Shown piece after piece: positions 40,038 through 49,234 of a stretch of 64,000 nucleotides of DNA. Each line of letters starts with the position of its first letter. Position 1 is the stretch's first letter. The stretch spans positions 1 through 64,000 of the forward strand of contig JAUNWI010000008.1 in assembly GCA_030540395.1 (NCBI GenBank), given 5' to 3'. Made by a program: the position numbers and the translations under genes. The notes under the pieces were generated by a model. It saw nothing but the letters and a program-made list of their open reading frames with translations. It was not told the DNA's origin and made no database searches. This DNA is from Phascolarctobacterium sp. (GTDB taxonomy: Bacteria > Bacillota > Negativicutes > Acidaminococcales > Acidaminococcaceae).

Positions 40038-41313
40038 CACCAAACTCCTCTCCGCTTTCGTTCAGCAGGAATAAATCACACATCATTTGTCTATAACGCT
40101 CTTCTTCAGCGGTACCAGCCACAGCATTCATGGCCCTCATGGGCTCCCGCAAGAATTTATGCTCTAAGCGTTGGGTCATCAAATCGATGATACGGCGCTC
40201 CTCATCAGTAAGATTAGGTAGCTTAATAAAGGCCTTTTTCAGCACCTTTTGGCGTAAAAAGTTCATTTTATCGTGGAGCTGCACCATCACAGGACGCATG
40301 GTGTAATAGCGCAGACGTTCCTTGAGGGCGGCAATTTCCTCGGCAATAATCTGCTCTGCCACCTTGGCCTCATGGGTGCGGAAGTTTTTATTCACATCCA
40401 CCACATTTTCCAAATCATCGATATTATATACAGTTACGCCCTGCATATCGTTCAAAGCAGGGTCCACATCGCGAGGCACAGCAATATCAATCAAAATTAA
40501 GGGACGTGCTGTACGATTAATCAGCAAGGGTCCGAGGTTTTCCGCCGTCAGCACGTAGTGCGGTGCGCCAGTGGAGGTGATGATGATATCAGCCTGAGCA
40601 GCCTGCTTAAACATTTGCTGATAGGGAATGGCCGTGCCATTAAACTTTTCGGCCAGCTCCTGCGCGTGGTCAAAATTGCGGTTGCTGACAAAAATAGTCT
40701 TAGCGCCCTTGTCAATCAAATGGCGGGCGGTGAGCTCGCTCATATGACCTGCACCTACCACTAAAATATTGGCAGTCTTCAAATCGCCCAAAATGTCGAT
40801 AGCCAAATCCACTGCTGCGCTAGAAACGGAAACACTGCTGAAGGCTATTTTGGTTTCGGTGCGCACGCGCTTGCCCACAGCAATGGCCTTGTTCATAATC
40901 GTGTTTAAAATGGTATCCGTCATATCATTAGCGCGGGCAATCTGATACGCATTTTTAATCTGGCTCAGAATCTGGCCTTCGCCAATAACTAAAGAGTCCA
41001 AGCTTGAAGCTACTCTGAATAAATGCTGCACACACAGGGTACCAGTTAAATTATAAAAGTATTCGCTCTTGTAGTGCTCGCCAGCCAAATGCTCCAAAAG
41101 ACGCTTCACAAAGGGAATGGCCTCATGGGGATTTTCGATGACCATATACAGCTCCGTGCGGTTGCAGGTGGACAAAAGCATGGCCTCGGGGATATTGTCG
41201 TAATTGCGCAAACGACGCAAAATACTAGCTACCCTATCATTAGTGAAATTAAAACGCTCGCGGATCTCAACGGGGGCCGTTTTGTGATTGAGACCTAAAA
41301 CTGCTAATTGCAT
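40009..41313 (-). CDS. hemA: Glutamyl-tRNA reductase HemA
   Basis: First enzyme of the C5 pathway (434 aa), reducing glutamyl-tRNA to glutamate-1-semialdehyde. N-terminal LGLNHKTAPVEIRERF, the catalytic Cys in MLLSTCNRTELYMV, SLVIGEGQILSQIKNAY, the NADPH motif VVGAGHMSELTARHL and the C-terminal dimerisation helix region. It overlaps the upstream precorrin-2 dehydrogenase gene by 47 bases and hemC by 29. The ATG follows AAAGGAG. Confidence 0.96.
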   Translation of the reverse strand: MQLAVLGLNHKTAPVEIRERFNFTNDRVASILRRLRNYDNIPEAMLLSTCNRTELYMVIENPHEAIPFVKRLLEHLAGEHYKSEYFYNLTGTLCVQHLFRVASSLDSLVIGEGQILSQIKNAYQIARANDMTDTILNTIMNKAIAVGKRVRTETKIAFSSVSVSSAAVDLAIDILGDLKTANILVVGAGHMSELTARHLIDKGAKTIFVSNRNFDHAQELAEKFNGTAIPYQQMFKQAAQADIIITSTGAPHYVLTAENLGPLLINRTARPLILIDIAVPRDVDPALNDMQGVTVYNIDDLENVVDVNKNFRTHEAKVAEQIIAEEIAALKERLRYYTMRPVMVQLHDKMNFLRQKVLKKAFIKLPNLTDEERRIIDLMTQRLEHKFLREPMRAMNAVAGTAEEERYRQMMCDLFLLNESGEEFGDESRIEDWD

Positions 41314-41929
41314 CTAAGATGTTCTCCTTTGCCTGAGCAGCATGGCCTGCTGCTACTAAATTTATCAAATCATCCGTTAGGATTTGTCGCCAAAAAGTAG
41401 TGCGCTGGGCAGGGGTTGAGGGGATTTGCTGCACAATGTGGCGCTGTTGGCGCAAAAAATCGTTAAAAGCCGCTATATCAGGAGTAATTACTTCTTGCAA
41501 GCGCTTTTTTAACATACGCGTAAAGGCTGGCATGCCGCCGGTAGCCAAGGCCACGGTGATATCTCCTTGGGTGAAGGAGGAGGGCACCGTAAAATTGCTC
41601 AGCTCCGGCTCCGTAATATTATTGCAGAGCAAGGGCGCATCAGTGGTGATTTGCCTATTGACAGCCTTATCATTGGTAGCAGCAATAACAATAAAGGCTT
41701 GCTGTAAATATCGCACATTATAGCAATCATTTATCAGTTGGCATTGGTATTTCCGGGCTGCCTTCTGCAGCAAATCGCAAAACTCAGGCGCCACAATTGT
41801 GACCTTGGCACCCGCCTCACAGAGGATGTTGAGCTTGCGGGCTGCCACCTCTCCACCGCCGATAATGACGCATTTTTTACCTGTTAACTTCAAGATTACA
41901 GGATAATGAAAATTATTCTCAATAAGCAT
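41267..41929 (-). CDS. Precorrin-2 dehydrogenase / sirohydrochlorin ferrochelatase-like (CysG N-terminal/Met8 type)
   Basis: A 220-residue protein with the NAD-binding start YPVILKLTGKKCVIIGGGEVAARK, the AATNDKAVN motif and NFTVPSSFTQGDITVALAT, as in the N-terminal half of CysG and Met8/SirC. It oxidises precorrin-2 to sirohydrochlorin and may insert iron. The C-terminus is shorter than in Met8. First gene of the tetrapyrrole operon; its position before hemA and the fused CobA-HemD shows the operon serves siroheme/cobalamin as well as general tetrapyrroles. It overlaps hemA by 47 bases. Confidence 0.88.
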   Translation of the reverse strand: MLIENNFHYPVILKLTGKKCVIIGGGEVAARKLNILCEAGAKVTIVAPEFCDLLQKAARKYQCQLINDCYNVRYLQQAFIVIAATNDKAVNRQITTDAPLLCNNITEPELSNFTVPSSFTQGDITVALATGGMPAFTRMLKKRLQEVITPDIAAFNDFLRQQRHIVQQIPSTPAQRTTFWRQILTDDLINLVAAGHAAQAKENILDAISSFRSQSQNGPR

Positions 41930-42095
41930 TAGTTAGACCACCTGTAAATTAGTGATAATATATTTCATTAAACACCAGTCTTAAGTATATATGATATCAC
42001 ATTTGCGCTTTTTTTTAAAGAGAGGAAAGGAGAAAAGTGTCAGAGAAGTTACGGAATTACTCACGGTCCCCCGCAAGCACGACTGTCCCTATAAT

Positions 42096-42135
42096 AAAAA
42101 ACCCCCGCCCTGACAATTCACTCAGAGCGGGGTTT
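42096..42135 (-). terminator. Terminator of the metG-tatD unit
   Basis: Minus strand: ACCCCGCTCTGA pairs with TCAGGGCGGGGGT, then TTTTTATT. Confidence 0.8.
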
Positions 42136-42176
42136 AGCTTTTTCACAAGCATAGTTATGCACAGGGTCACACTATT

Positions 42177-42953
42177 TTAAATTTTTTTGAAAAGTCTCTT
42201 GGCGTTAGTTGTAGTAAGAGCTGCCAGCTCCTCAAAATCCATATCCAGCACCAGCGCTGCATTCTTGGCCGTGTATTCCACATAGCCAGGATTATTGCGC
42301 TTACCTCTAAAGGGCACGGGCGTCAGATAGGGGCAATCTGTTTCAAAAAGCATGAGCTCCTTGGGAACATACTGCATAACCTCCCGCACCTTTTGGGCGT
42401 TCTTATAGGTGGAGGTGCCGCCAAAGCCAAAGTAATAGCCACGCTTAGCAAGCTCCTTAGCCATTTCCAAGCTGCCACTGAAGCAGTGGAACACAGCCTG
42501 CACACCCTTCACTTCCTTTTGGAAAAGCTCCAGCATGTCGCCGTGAGCCTCGCGGTCATGGATGATGATGGGCAAATCGAACTGCTTGGCCAAATCAATC
42601 TGCTCCAAAAAGATGCGCTTTTGCACCTCCTTAGGCTCGTTTTCCTTCCAGTAGTAGTCAAGACCAATCTCGCCAATAGCCACTACCTTGGGATGCACAG
42701 CCCAAGCTGCCAGCTGGTCCAAATAATCGGGCGCGATACCCTTTAAATTTTCCGGATGATAGCCCACTGCCGCATAAATAAAATCATACTGCTCTGCCAG
42801 CTCCACCGCCATGGCGGAGCTGGGAGCATCACAGCCAGCATTAATAATGCCGTCCAAATCCTGCTCCAGCTGTGCCAAAAGCTCCTTGCGGTCCTTGGCG
42901 AAGGCAGTGTCATCTAAATGGGCGTGGGTATCCCATAAGCCTGTTCTACTCAT
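42177..42953 (-). CDS. tatD: TatD-family metal-dependent DNase
   Basis: A 258-residue TIM-barrel nuclease. Metal motifs: DTHAHLDD at the start, AIGEIGLDYYW, LPIIIHDREAH, AVFHCFSGSLEMAKEL and LFETDCPYLTPVPFRGKRN. TatD removes 3' nucleotides from single-stranded DNA and is involved in repair and DNA quality control. Downstream of metG by 126 bp, an association seen in many Firmicutes. Confidence 0.94.
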   Translation of the reverse strand: MSRTGLWDTHAHLDDTAFAKDRKELLAQLEQDLDGIINAGCDAPSSAMAVELAEQYDFIYAAVGYHPENLKGIAPDYLDQLAAWAVHPKVVAIGEIGLDYYWKENEPKEVQKRIFLEQIDLAKQFDLPIIIHDREAHGDMLELFQKEVKGVQAVFHCFSGSLEMAKELAKRGYYFGFGGTSTYKNAQKVREVMQYVPKELMLFETDCPYLTPVPFRGKRNNPGYVEYTAKNAALVLDMDFEELAALTTTNAKRLFKKI

Positions 42954-43079
42954 AAATTTATCTTACCTCTAAATAAGCGAGAGATTTTTGCTCAGATTGG
43001 TGCGTATGAGCTTGCGGCTAATGTTGAGCATTGCCGCAAGCGAATACGTGCCAAGATGGGGAAAAAGATCCGCTTATTC

Positions 43080-45035
43080 TTATTTTACACGGCTACCAGA
43101 TGCCATATTAGGCGCTTCTGCCAACACCAAATTGCCTTGTCCATCGCTAGCGCAGAGCAGCATACCAAAGGACTCGATGCCCATCAGCTTTGCAGGAGCC
43201 AGGTTAGCAACTACCACAACATTGCGACCCAGCATTTGCTCGGGCTCATAGTATTGGGAAATACCGCTAACAATAGTGCGCACTTCATCACCGATTTCTA
43301 CCTGCAATTTGAGCAGCTTCTTGGACTTTTTCACCTTTTCTGCTGCCAAGACCTTGCCCACACGCAAATCTATCTTTTCAAAATCAGGGGATTGAATTTC
43401 CGGCTTAATGGGCTCCATGGCCGGTTTCGGTGCTTCAGCCTTAGGAGCTTCCACTACAGGACGCTCATAGCGCTTGCCACCGATGATGGTTGCACCATCC
43501 TCTGCAATTTCGATACGGGGATACAAAGGCTCGCCCTTGCAAACCTTGGTGCCGTTGGCAAGACCACCCCAAACAGCGTTCTCCAGCAGGAATTGCTTAG
43601 GAGCAACGAGACCCAATTGAGTATAAATCTTGGGGCTGGTGGTGGGGATATAGGGGCTGATCAAAATAGCCACAATGCGCAGAGTTTCAGCCAAATTATA
43701 CATAACAGTCTTCAGGCGGTCAGCCTTAGCTGCATCCTTAGCCAAAATCCAGGGAGCGGTTTCGTCGATATATTTATTGGCACGGCTAATCAAAGCCCAC
43801 ACAGCCTTGATGGCAGTGTTAATTTCCATATTGTCCATTGCCTTACCATAGGTAGCTACGGTTTCAGCAACCAATGTCTTCAGCTCGTCATCAATGGGTT
43901 CGCTAGCGCCAGCATCCTCCACAATACCACCATGATACTTTTCAATCATGGACACAGTGCGGTGCAGCAAGTTGCCCAAATCGTTAGCCAAATCAGCGTT
44001 AATGCGGGTAATCAACGCATCGCGGGAGAAGTTGCCATCGCTGCCCAGGTTGATTTCGCGCAGCAGGAAATAACGAATGGAGTCAGCGCCGAATTCGTCA
44101 ATCAAAGCCAGCGGGTCGATAACATTGCCCTTGGATTTGGACATCTTGTCACCGTCTACAATCAGCCAACCATGACCATAAACCTCTTCCGGCAGCTCCA
44201 AGCCCATTGCGTGCAGCATGATGGGCCAAATAATGGTGTGGAAGCGGACGATTTCCTTGCCAACTAAATGCAGGCTTGCAGGCCAGAATTTGTGGAAGAA
44301 AGCATCATCCACGCCGTATTTAATACCGGTCAGGTAGTTTAGCAGTGCGTCAAACCAAACGTAAACAACGTGCTTTTTGTCAAAGGGAACAGGAATACCC
44401 CAATCAAAGGTAGTGCGGGTAATGCACAAATCCTCCAGGCCTTGCTTTACGAAATTAATCATCTCGTTGCGACGGCTAGCCGGTTGGATAAAGTCAGGAT
44501 GCTTTTCAATAAAATCAAGCCACCAATCCTGGTACTTGCTCATCTTGAAGAAATAGCTTTCCTCCTCCATCTCCTCAACAGGACGATGGCAGTCGGGGCA
44601 GCAGTGATTTTCGTCCAACTGACGCTCCAGCCAGTAGGATTCGCAGGGCACGCAGTACAGGCCCTTATAATTCTTTTTATAGATATCGCCCTGCTCATAA
44701 ATCTTTTGCAGTGCGTCTTGTACTACCTTGTGATGACGCTCTTGGCTAGTGCGCAGGAAGTCATTATTAGAAATATGCAGGCGCTCCCAGAGCAGCTTAA
44801 AGTTAGCAATAATAGCATCAACATATTGAATGGGAGTTACACCCTTTTCCTTAGCCTTGCGTTGAATCTTCAGGCCGTGCTCGTCACTGCCGGTAAGGAA
44901 CCAAACATCCTCGCCCTTCAAGCGATGATAGCGAGCCAAAGTATCGGCAATAGTGGTGCAATAAGCATGGCCGATATGCAGATTATCACTGGGATAATAA
45001 ATAGGGGTGGTAATATAATAGGTGGGTTTTGTCAT
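43080..45035 (-). CDS. metG: Methionyl-tRNA synthetase with C-terminal tRNA-binding domain
   Basis: A 651-residue class I synthetase. HIGH motif in DNLHIGHAYCTT, a knuckle with four cysteines (CVPCESYW and CCPDCHRP), KMSKSKGNVIDP, and an anticodon-binding helical domain. The last 110 residues (FEKIDLRVGKVLAAEKVKKS to the end) are the EMAP-type OB fold, joined by a Pro/Glu/Ala linker. It begins three bases after the rsmI stop codon and is followed by tatD. No T-box or SAM riboswitch upstream. Confidence 0.96.
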   Translation of the reverse strand: MTKPTYYITTPIYYPSDNLHIGHAYCTTIADTLARYHRLKGEDVWFLTGSDEHGLKIQRKAKEKGVTPIQYVDAIIANFKLLWERLHISNNDFLRTSQERHHKVVQDALQKIYEQGDIYKKNYKGLYCVPCESYWLERQLDENHCCPDCHRPVEEMEEESYFFKMSKYQDWWLDFIEKHPDFIQPASRRNEMINFVKQGLEDLCITRTTFDWGIPVPFDKKHVVYVWFDALLNYLTGIKYGVDDAFFHKFWPASLHLVGKEIVRFHTIIWPIMLHAMGLELPEEVYGHGWLIVDGDKMSKSKGNVIDPLALIDEFGADSIRYFLLREINLGSDGNFSRDALITRINADLANDLGNLLHRTVSMIEKYHGGIVEDAGASEPIDDELKTLVAETVATYGKAMDNMEINTAIKAVWALISRANKYIDETAPWILAKDAAKADRLKTVMYNLAETLRIVAILISPYIPTTSPKIYTQLGLVAPKQFLLENAVWGGLANGTKVCKGEPLYPRIEIAEDGATIIGGKRYERPVVEAPKAEAPKPAMEPIKPEIQSPDFEKIDLRVGKVLAAEKVKKSKKLLKLQVEIGDEVRTIVSGISQYYEPEQMLGRNVVVVANLAPAKLMGIESFGMLLCASDGQGNLVLAEAPNMASGSRVK

Positions 45036-45038
45036 CTT

Positions 45039-45896
45039 TTAAGCCTCTTCTCCTTCAGAAATTAGTTGATTATATAGCTCCCGTTTGGGAATTTTACGTT
45101 TTTTTGCTACCTGAGCCAGCGCTGTTTTTTTGTCAACACCCTCTGCAATAAGCTGGCGCACCTCGTCCAAGGGCTCCAGCTGTTCTTCCTCCTCCGGCGC
45201 CTTGGCTTCGCCGGCGCCGATAACGAGGCAGAACTCGCCGCGAGCAGCGCCTGCTGCGAGCCATTCTAAGCAGCCACTGATGGTGCCATGGTAGAACTCC
45301 TCGTGGAGCTTGGTCAGCTCCCTTGCGGCCGCCATGTGGCGGTCGCCCCAGCTCTCTAAAACGTCCTTGAGCACCTCTTCTATGCGGTGGGGCGCTTCAT
45401 AGAGAATGATGGTCGCGGGGATGTACTTCCAGCTTTCGAGCTGCTCCCGCCGATTTTTCTTGCTCTTGGGCAAAAAGCCCCCAAAGAAAAAGGGATAGGC
45501 GGGCAGCCCCGAAGCAATCAGAGCGCACAGCGCCGCATTCGCGCCCGGCACTGGCACCACCCGCACCCCGGCGGCGATGGCCTGTTTGGCCAGCGTCTCG
45601 CCGGGGTCGGCGATACCCGGAAAGCCCGCGTCGCTGACCAGAGCAACGCTTTTGCCCTGCAAAAGCTGCTCTAAAAGGTACGCTCCTTGCTTTTCCTTGC
45701 TGTGCTCATCATAACGCACCAAGCGTCCCTTGATGCCAAAATGATTCAAAAGCTGCAGAGTATGACGCGTATCCTCCGCGGCAATCAAATCCGCCTCCGC
45801 CAGCATCCGCTGGGCTCTCGGCGTCATATCCTCCAAATTACCTATGGGCGTGGCGCACAAATACAGCGTTCCGTATGTAGTTTCTTGACTTGTCAC
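45039..45896 (-). CDS. rsmI: 16S rRNA (cytidine-1402-2'-O)-methyltransferase RsmI
   Basis: A 285-residue tetrapyrrole-methylase-fold enzyme modifying C1402 in the decoding centre. Motifs: TLYLCATPIGNLEDMTPRA, DLIAAEDTRHTLQLL, VALVSDAGFPGIADPGE, VPVPGANAALCALIASGL and GFLPKSKKNR. The start is a GTG (GTG-ACA-AGT) seven bases after AAAGGAGG; an upstream in-frame ATG lies before the ribosome site and is rejected. Followed closely by metG. Confidence 0.94.
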   Translation of the reverse strand: MTSQETTYGTLYLCATPIGNLEDMTPRAQRMLAEADLIAAEDTRHTLQLLNHFGIKGRLVRYDEHSKEKQGAYLLEQLLQGKSVALVSDAGFPGIADPGETLAKQAIAAGVRVVPVPGANAALCALIASGLPAYPFFFGGFLPKSKKNRREQLESWKYIPATIILYEAPHRIEEVLKDVLESWGDRHMAAARELTKLHEEFYHGTISGCLEWLAAGAARGEFCLVIGAGEAKAPEEEEQLEPLDEVRQLIAEGVDKKTALAQVAKKRKIPKRELYNQLISEGEEA

Positions 45897-45954
45897 AGCC
45901 TCGCCTCCTTTGAAGTCCATAATATAAATATTTTATCACAATGCTAGCAAATAA

Positions 45955-45989
45955 TAAAGAAAAAGCGCGGAGTTTTTCCCTCCGCGCAC
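45955..45989 (-). terminator. Terminator of the CoA-transferase/M48 unit
   Basis: Minus strand: GCGCGGAG pairs with CTCCGCGC around GGAAAAA, then TTTTTC. Confidence 0.85.
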
Positions 45990-46042
45990 CGATTATTACC
46001 CGAAAAGAAGCCCTACTGTGAAGACAGTAACGCTTTTTTACA

Positions 46043-47125
46043 TTACTTTTTCTTTTTATCCTTGGCTGCCGCCTTGGCATCGTTTTCGTTGGCAATCACA
46101 GCCCAGTCACGCAGCATATCCACGCAGGCGCTGGCGTAAGCACCGGCGCTGCCCCAAGCTCCTGCATCCTGAGTATACAGTGTCAGCACCTGGATATCAT
46201 CGTAGTAAATATGAGCATAGCTGCCATTGTCATACACCACAAAATAATTGGGATTTACCTTGCCGCGCTGACGCACGTTCCATAGGCCCCCTGCCAGCAT
46301 ATAAGCGCGATATTTCGCCTTGGTATTGCCAATGCTTTGATTAATATCAAAGCGCCAATTTCCTTCGGTAACAGAAGCATGATTGTCATCAGTAACAGTT
46401 ACATCTGGATGAATATTATACTCCTTCAGCTGCTTTAGCACGCGCTTTACACGTTCTTCAGGCTCGGGATGGCTGCTGAACAGGCCGTAATTAGCGCCGC
46501 CACCCTGCTTGGACAAATCATCCAGCTTTTGCACTGTAATCAACATGGCATAGGGATTAAAGCCCGCCTTAATAGTATTGTTCACGCCCTCTTTATCGGC
46601 ACCACGCTCGTCGGTGCGGCTGTAGCCTGCAAACAGCGCCTGCTGGGCGGCCTGCACCAACCCCAAGCCCTGACCTCTAGTAGCAGCGATGAGAATCAAG
46701 GAAGTCCACAGCTGCTTTTCAATGGAATGCACGGTGTGTTTTTTTGCCACATGGCCAACCTCGTGACCTAAAACACCAGCCAATTCCGTATCCGAGGGCA
46801 TGTAATCCATCAGCCCTTTAAACACATAAATAAAGCCGCCGGGGCAGGCTAAAGCGTTGACCTCATTGCAGTTGAGCACCTTAAAGGAATAAGTAATCTC
46901 GTTGCGCCCGCACACTGCCGCCAAGCGTTGACCAATTCTGTCCACCCGCTCATTCAAATAATAATCCTGGGAAAGGCCATATTTAGCCTCCAAGGCTTGG
47001 GCTGTTTCCTTGCCCATCTTGATCTCATCCTCAAGACTAATCATGCCTGCCTCTGCCGGCTGCAGCCCCACAAAGCAGGCACAAGCCACCACGAAGGCTA
47101 AAAATAATTTATAAAGCTTTGCCAT
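46043..47125 (-). CDS. M48-family secreted metalloprotease
   Basis: A 360-residue exported zinc protease. The signal peptide (LFLAFVVACACFVGLQPAEA) is followed by an M48 domain with HEVGHVAKKH (zinc ligands and catalytic Glu) and the third ligand in DERGADKEGV. The DEIKMGKETAQALEAKYG start and SSHPEPEERVKRV match the BepA/LoiP-like periplasmic group, which help outer-membrane protein assembly or degrade misfolded ones; this fits a diderm cell. About 110 C-terminal residues are of unknown fold. Ten bases after the CoA-transferase gene. Confidence 0.9.
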   Translation of the reverse strand: MAKLYKLFLAFVVACACFVGLQPAEAGMISLEDEIKMGKETAQALEAKYGLSQDYYLNERVDRIGQRLAAVCGRNEITYSFKVLNCNEVNALACPGGFIYVFKGLMDYMPSDTELAGVLGHEVGHVAKKHTVHSIEKQLWTSLILIAATRGQGLGLVQAAQQALFAGYSRTDERGADKEGVNNTIKAGFNPYAMLITVQKLDDLSKQGGGANYGLFSSHPEPEERVKRVLKQLKEYNIHPDVTVTDDNHASVTEGNWRFDINQSIGNTKAKYRAYMLAGGLWNVRQRGKVNPNYFVVYDNGSYAHIYYDDIQVLTLYTQDAGAWGSAGAYASACVDMLRDWAVIANENDAKAAAKDKKKK

Positions 47126-47135
47126 TGTACACCTC

Positions 47136-48278
47136 CTAAATCGCTCCTTCTGCTTTCAAAGCACTAATATCTGCGAAGCTATAACCTAAAGCTCCCAGTA
47201 CCTCCTCCGTATGCTCGCCCAAATAGGGCGCACGGCGGGAAATAGCAGCGCTGGCATCCGAGAATTTTACAGGACCACCCATGTAACGCAGCTTGCCTAA
47301 ATCGCATTCCTGCTCCTGCAGGATATTTTCTTGGGCAGTCAGCTGGCTTTGCAGTGCCTCGTCCAGCGTGCACACCGGGGTTACGCAAAACTCTGCGCCA
47401 CCAATGAGCTCCAGCCATTCTGCCTGGGTTTTAGCCGCAATCTTGTCCGAAACAATTTGCTTCAGCTCCGCCTCATGAGCAAAATCAAACTGCCTTTTCT
47501 CTAGCTCAGGACAAGCAATTAAATCGCAAAAGCGCTGCCAAAATTTCGGTTCAATGGTGCCCACGGTCAAAAAGCGTCCATCCTTACAACGATAGATATT
47601 GTAATAATGGGCAGTACGACCGAAGGGAGTATCGCCCGTTTCGGCACAGCCCCACAGGGAGCTGATGCCTGTTACCTGCATGGACATGGCGGTAGCGTAA
47701 AGATTCACGTCCAGCCACTGCCCTTGCCCAGTTTTCTCACGAGCCAAGAGTGCCATAGCGATGCCGCTCAAAGCATTCAAGCCACTGCCGATAGCCGAAA
47801 CCTGCACCTCGCTGACGCAGGCACCACCCACATCATCAAGGCTATTCAAGCCTGCCAAACCAATCACATTCAAATCATGAGCGGGCTTATGACAATTTTG
47901 CCCAAAGCCAGTAATGGAACAATACACTAAGCGTGGATTGATTTTGTGCAGGCTCTCATAATCCAAGCCGTAGCGAGCCAGATACCCGGGACGAAAGCCC
48001 TCCAAAAAAACATCGACCTCTGCCAAAAGCTTGCTCAACGCCTCCCGTCCACCGGCCTTTTTGATGTCAAATGCCACACCACGCTTATTACGATTCAGCA
48101 TCATATGCCAATAGCTCATGCCTGGCGCCTTTTCCGGCCAAAACTTGCGGGTGGCGTCCCCGCCCAAATCCTCTATCTTGATAACATCTGCACCATAATC
48201 ACCCAGCAGCATGCCGCAATACTGCCCTGGCAGCCATTTGGAAAAATCTACAACTTTAATTCCCTCCAAGAGGTTCAT
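47136..48278 (-). CDS. Family III CoA-transferase (CaiB/BaiF)
   Basis: A 380-residue acyl-CoA transferase. N-terminal LLEGIKVVDFSKWLPGQYCG, GADVIKIEDLGGDATR, NRNKRGVAFDIKKAGGREAL, the catalytic Asp in AHDLNVIGLAGLN and GRTAHYYNIYRCKDGRFL. Members move CoA between carboxylic acids or racemise alpha-methylacyl-CoA; the partner acid is not evident here. The ATG of MNLLEG is chosen, eight bases after TGGAG. The next gene is an M48 protease with no metabolic link. Confidence 0.88.
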   Translation of the reverse strand: MNLLEGIKVVDFSKWLPGQYCGMLLGDYGADVIKIEDLGGDATRKFWPEKAPGMSYWHMMLNRNKRGVAFDIKKAGGREALSKLLAEVDVFLEGFRPGYLARYGLDYESLHKINPRLVYCSITGFGQNCHKPAHDLNVIGLAGLNSLDDVGGACVSEVQVSAIGSGLNALSGIAMALLAREKTGQGQWLDVNLYATAMSMQVTGISSLWGCAETGDTPFGRTAHYYNIYRCKDGRFLTVGTIEPKFWQRFCDLIACPELEKRQFDFAHEAELKQIVSDKIAAKTQAEWLELIGGAEFCVTPVCTLDEALQSQLTAQENILQEQECDLGKLRYMGGPVKFSDASAAISRRAPYLGEHTEEVLGALGYSFADISALKAEGAI

Positions 48279-48437
48279 GCTCATCACTCCAATTATTGCT
48301 AAACTAAACACAGATAGTGCTATACTATTCTACAAAAATTGTCCGTTATCCTTTTTTTACTAGCCCACTTCTTGAGAAAAATGGTATAATATCAGTGAAC
48401 TTTATCATTCAATTGCTTTAGAATAGAGGGGATTTTC

Positions 48438-48929
48438 ATGCAAGTACACAAACTGACTTCCGCAGCGCTTTTGATTGCCATCGGCACTCTTAGCGCGCAT
48501 CTGATTTATATTCCTGCCGGCGTTTCCAAATGCTTTCCGGTGCAGCACGCTATCAACGTTTTAGGTGCCGTGCTGTTGGGTCCTGACTACGCCGTGGCCA
48601 TCGCCTTTATTATTTCCTGTCTGCGCAACATGTTTGGCACGGGCTCCCTTTTGGCCTTTCCCGGCAGTATGATTGGCGCTTTATTAGCAGGTCTCGCCTA
48701 CAAGCGTTGGAACAATATTCCCGCAGCCATGGCAGGCGAAATTTTCGGCACCGGTATTTTGGGCGGCCTGGTGGCCTGGCTCATTGCCAGCACGCTTTTA
48801 GGCAGCAAAGCTGTGGCTTGGTTCTTCGTTCCTCCTTTTTTGGTTAGCACCATTGGTGGCAGCATTATCGCGGGACTTCTGCTCAAGAGTGGCTTGTTGG
48901 CCCAGCTAAAAATGAAGGCAGGTAAATAG
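48438..48929 (+). CDS. thiW: ECF transporter S component, ThiW-type
   Basis: A 163-residue membrane protein with about five to six helices: KLTSAALLIAIGTLSAHLIY, IPAGVSKCFPVQHAINVLGAVLLGP (cut here at conserved PAGVSKCFPVQHAINV), RNMFGTGSLLAFPGSMIGALLAG and EIFGTGILGG. This pattern matches ThiW, thought to bind the thiazole precursor of thiamine for an ECF module. No TPP riboswitch precedes it and no thi gene is nearby. It begins a three-gene unit with a small membrane protein and an ArsR-type metal sensor, which is unusual for ThiW. Confidence 0.85.
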   Translation: MQVHKLTSAALLIAIGTLSAHLIYIPAGVSKCFPVQHAINVLGAVLLGPDYAVAIAFIISCLRNMFGTGSLLAFPGSMIGALLAGLAYKRWNNIPAAMAGEIFGTGILGGLVAWLIASTLLGSKAVAWFFVPPFLVSTIGGSIIAGLLLKSGLLAQLKMKAGK

Positions 48930-48930
48930 C

Positions 48931-49230
48931 ATGACCTTCCACCAGATTGTGACCTATCTGCTTTACGGTATGAGCGGCCTGTTTTTTGGCATCTTTGCTT
49001 CTCGCTACAGCGTATTATCCGCCCTAAAAATCCGTGAAGCCTTGCACGAAGGAGGAATCGCAGGCCTTTTCAGCGTGCTCCCCCAAGTTCTTTTCTTATT
49101 TGTCAGCTTTTTCCTCTTTCCCTCCTGGTTCTTAACACGCACCACAACCGGTGGCTTTGCCTATTATGTTTGCCTTTTGTTTTTCTTTAACAAGGGCCTT
49201 TCCATGCACAGCAAAAATAAAAGCAGGTGA
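48931..49230 (+). CDS. Small membrane protein of unknown function
   Basis: A 99-residue protein with three predicted helices (YLLYGMSGLFFGIFA, LFSVLPQVLFLFVSFFLF and GGFAYYVCLLFFF). It starts one base after the thiW stop, so is coupled, and ends four bases before the arsR-type start. No family recognised; it could be an accessory subunit of the ThiW transporter. Confidence 0.7.
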   Translation: MTFHQIVTYLLYGMSGLFFGIFASRYSVLSALKIREALHEGGIAGLFSVLPQVLFLFVSFFLFPSWFLTRTTTGGFAYYVCLLFFFNKGLSMHSKNKSR

Positions 49231-49234
49231 AATT

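Noticed and set aside
48312..48437. TPP riboswitch upstream of thiW
   Set aside because: The 126-bp region lacks the conserved CTGAGA and GACCTGA-type motifs.
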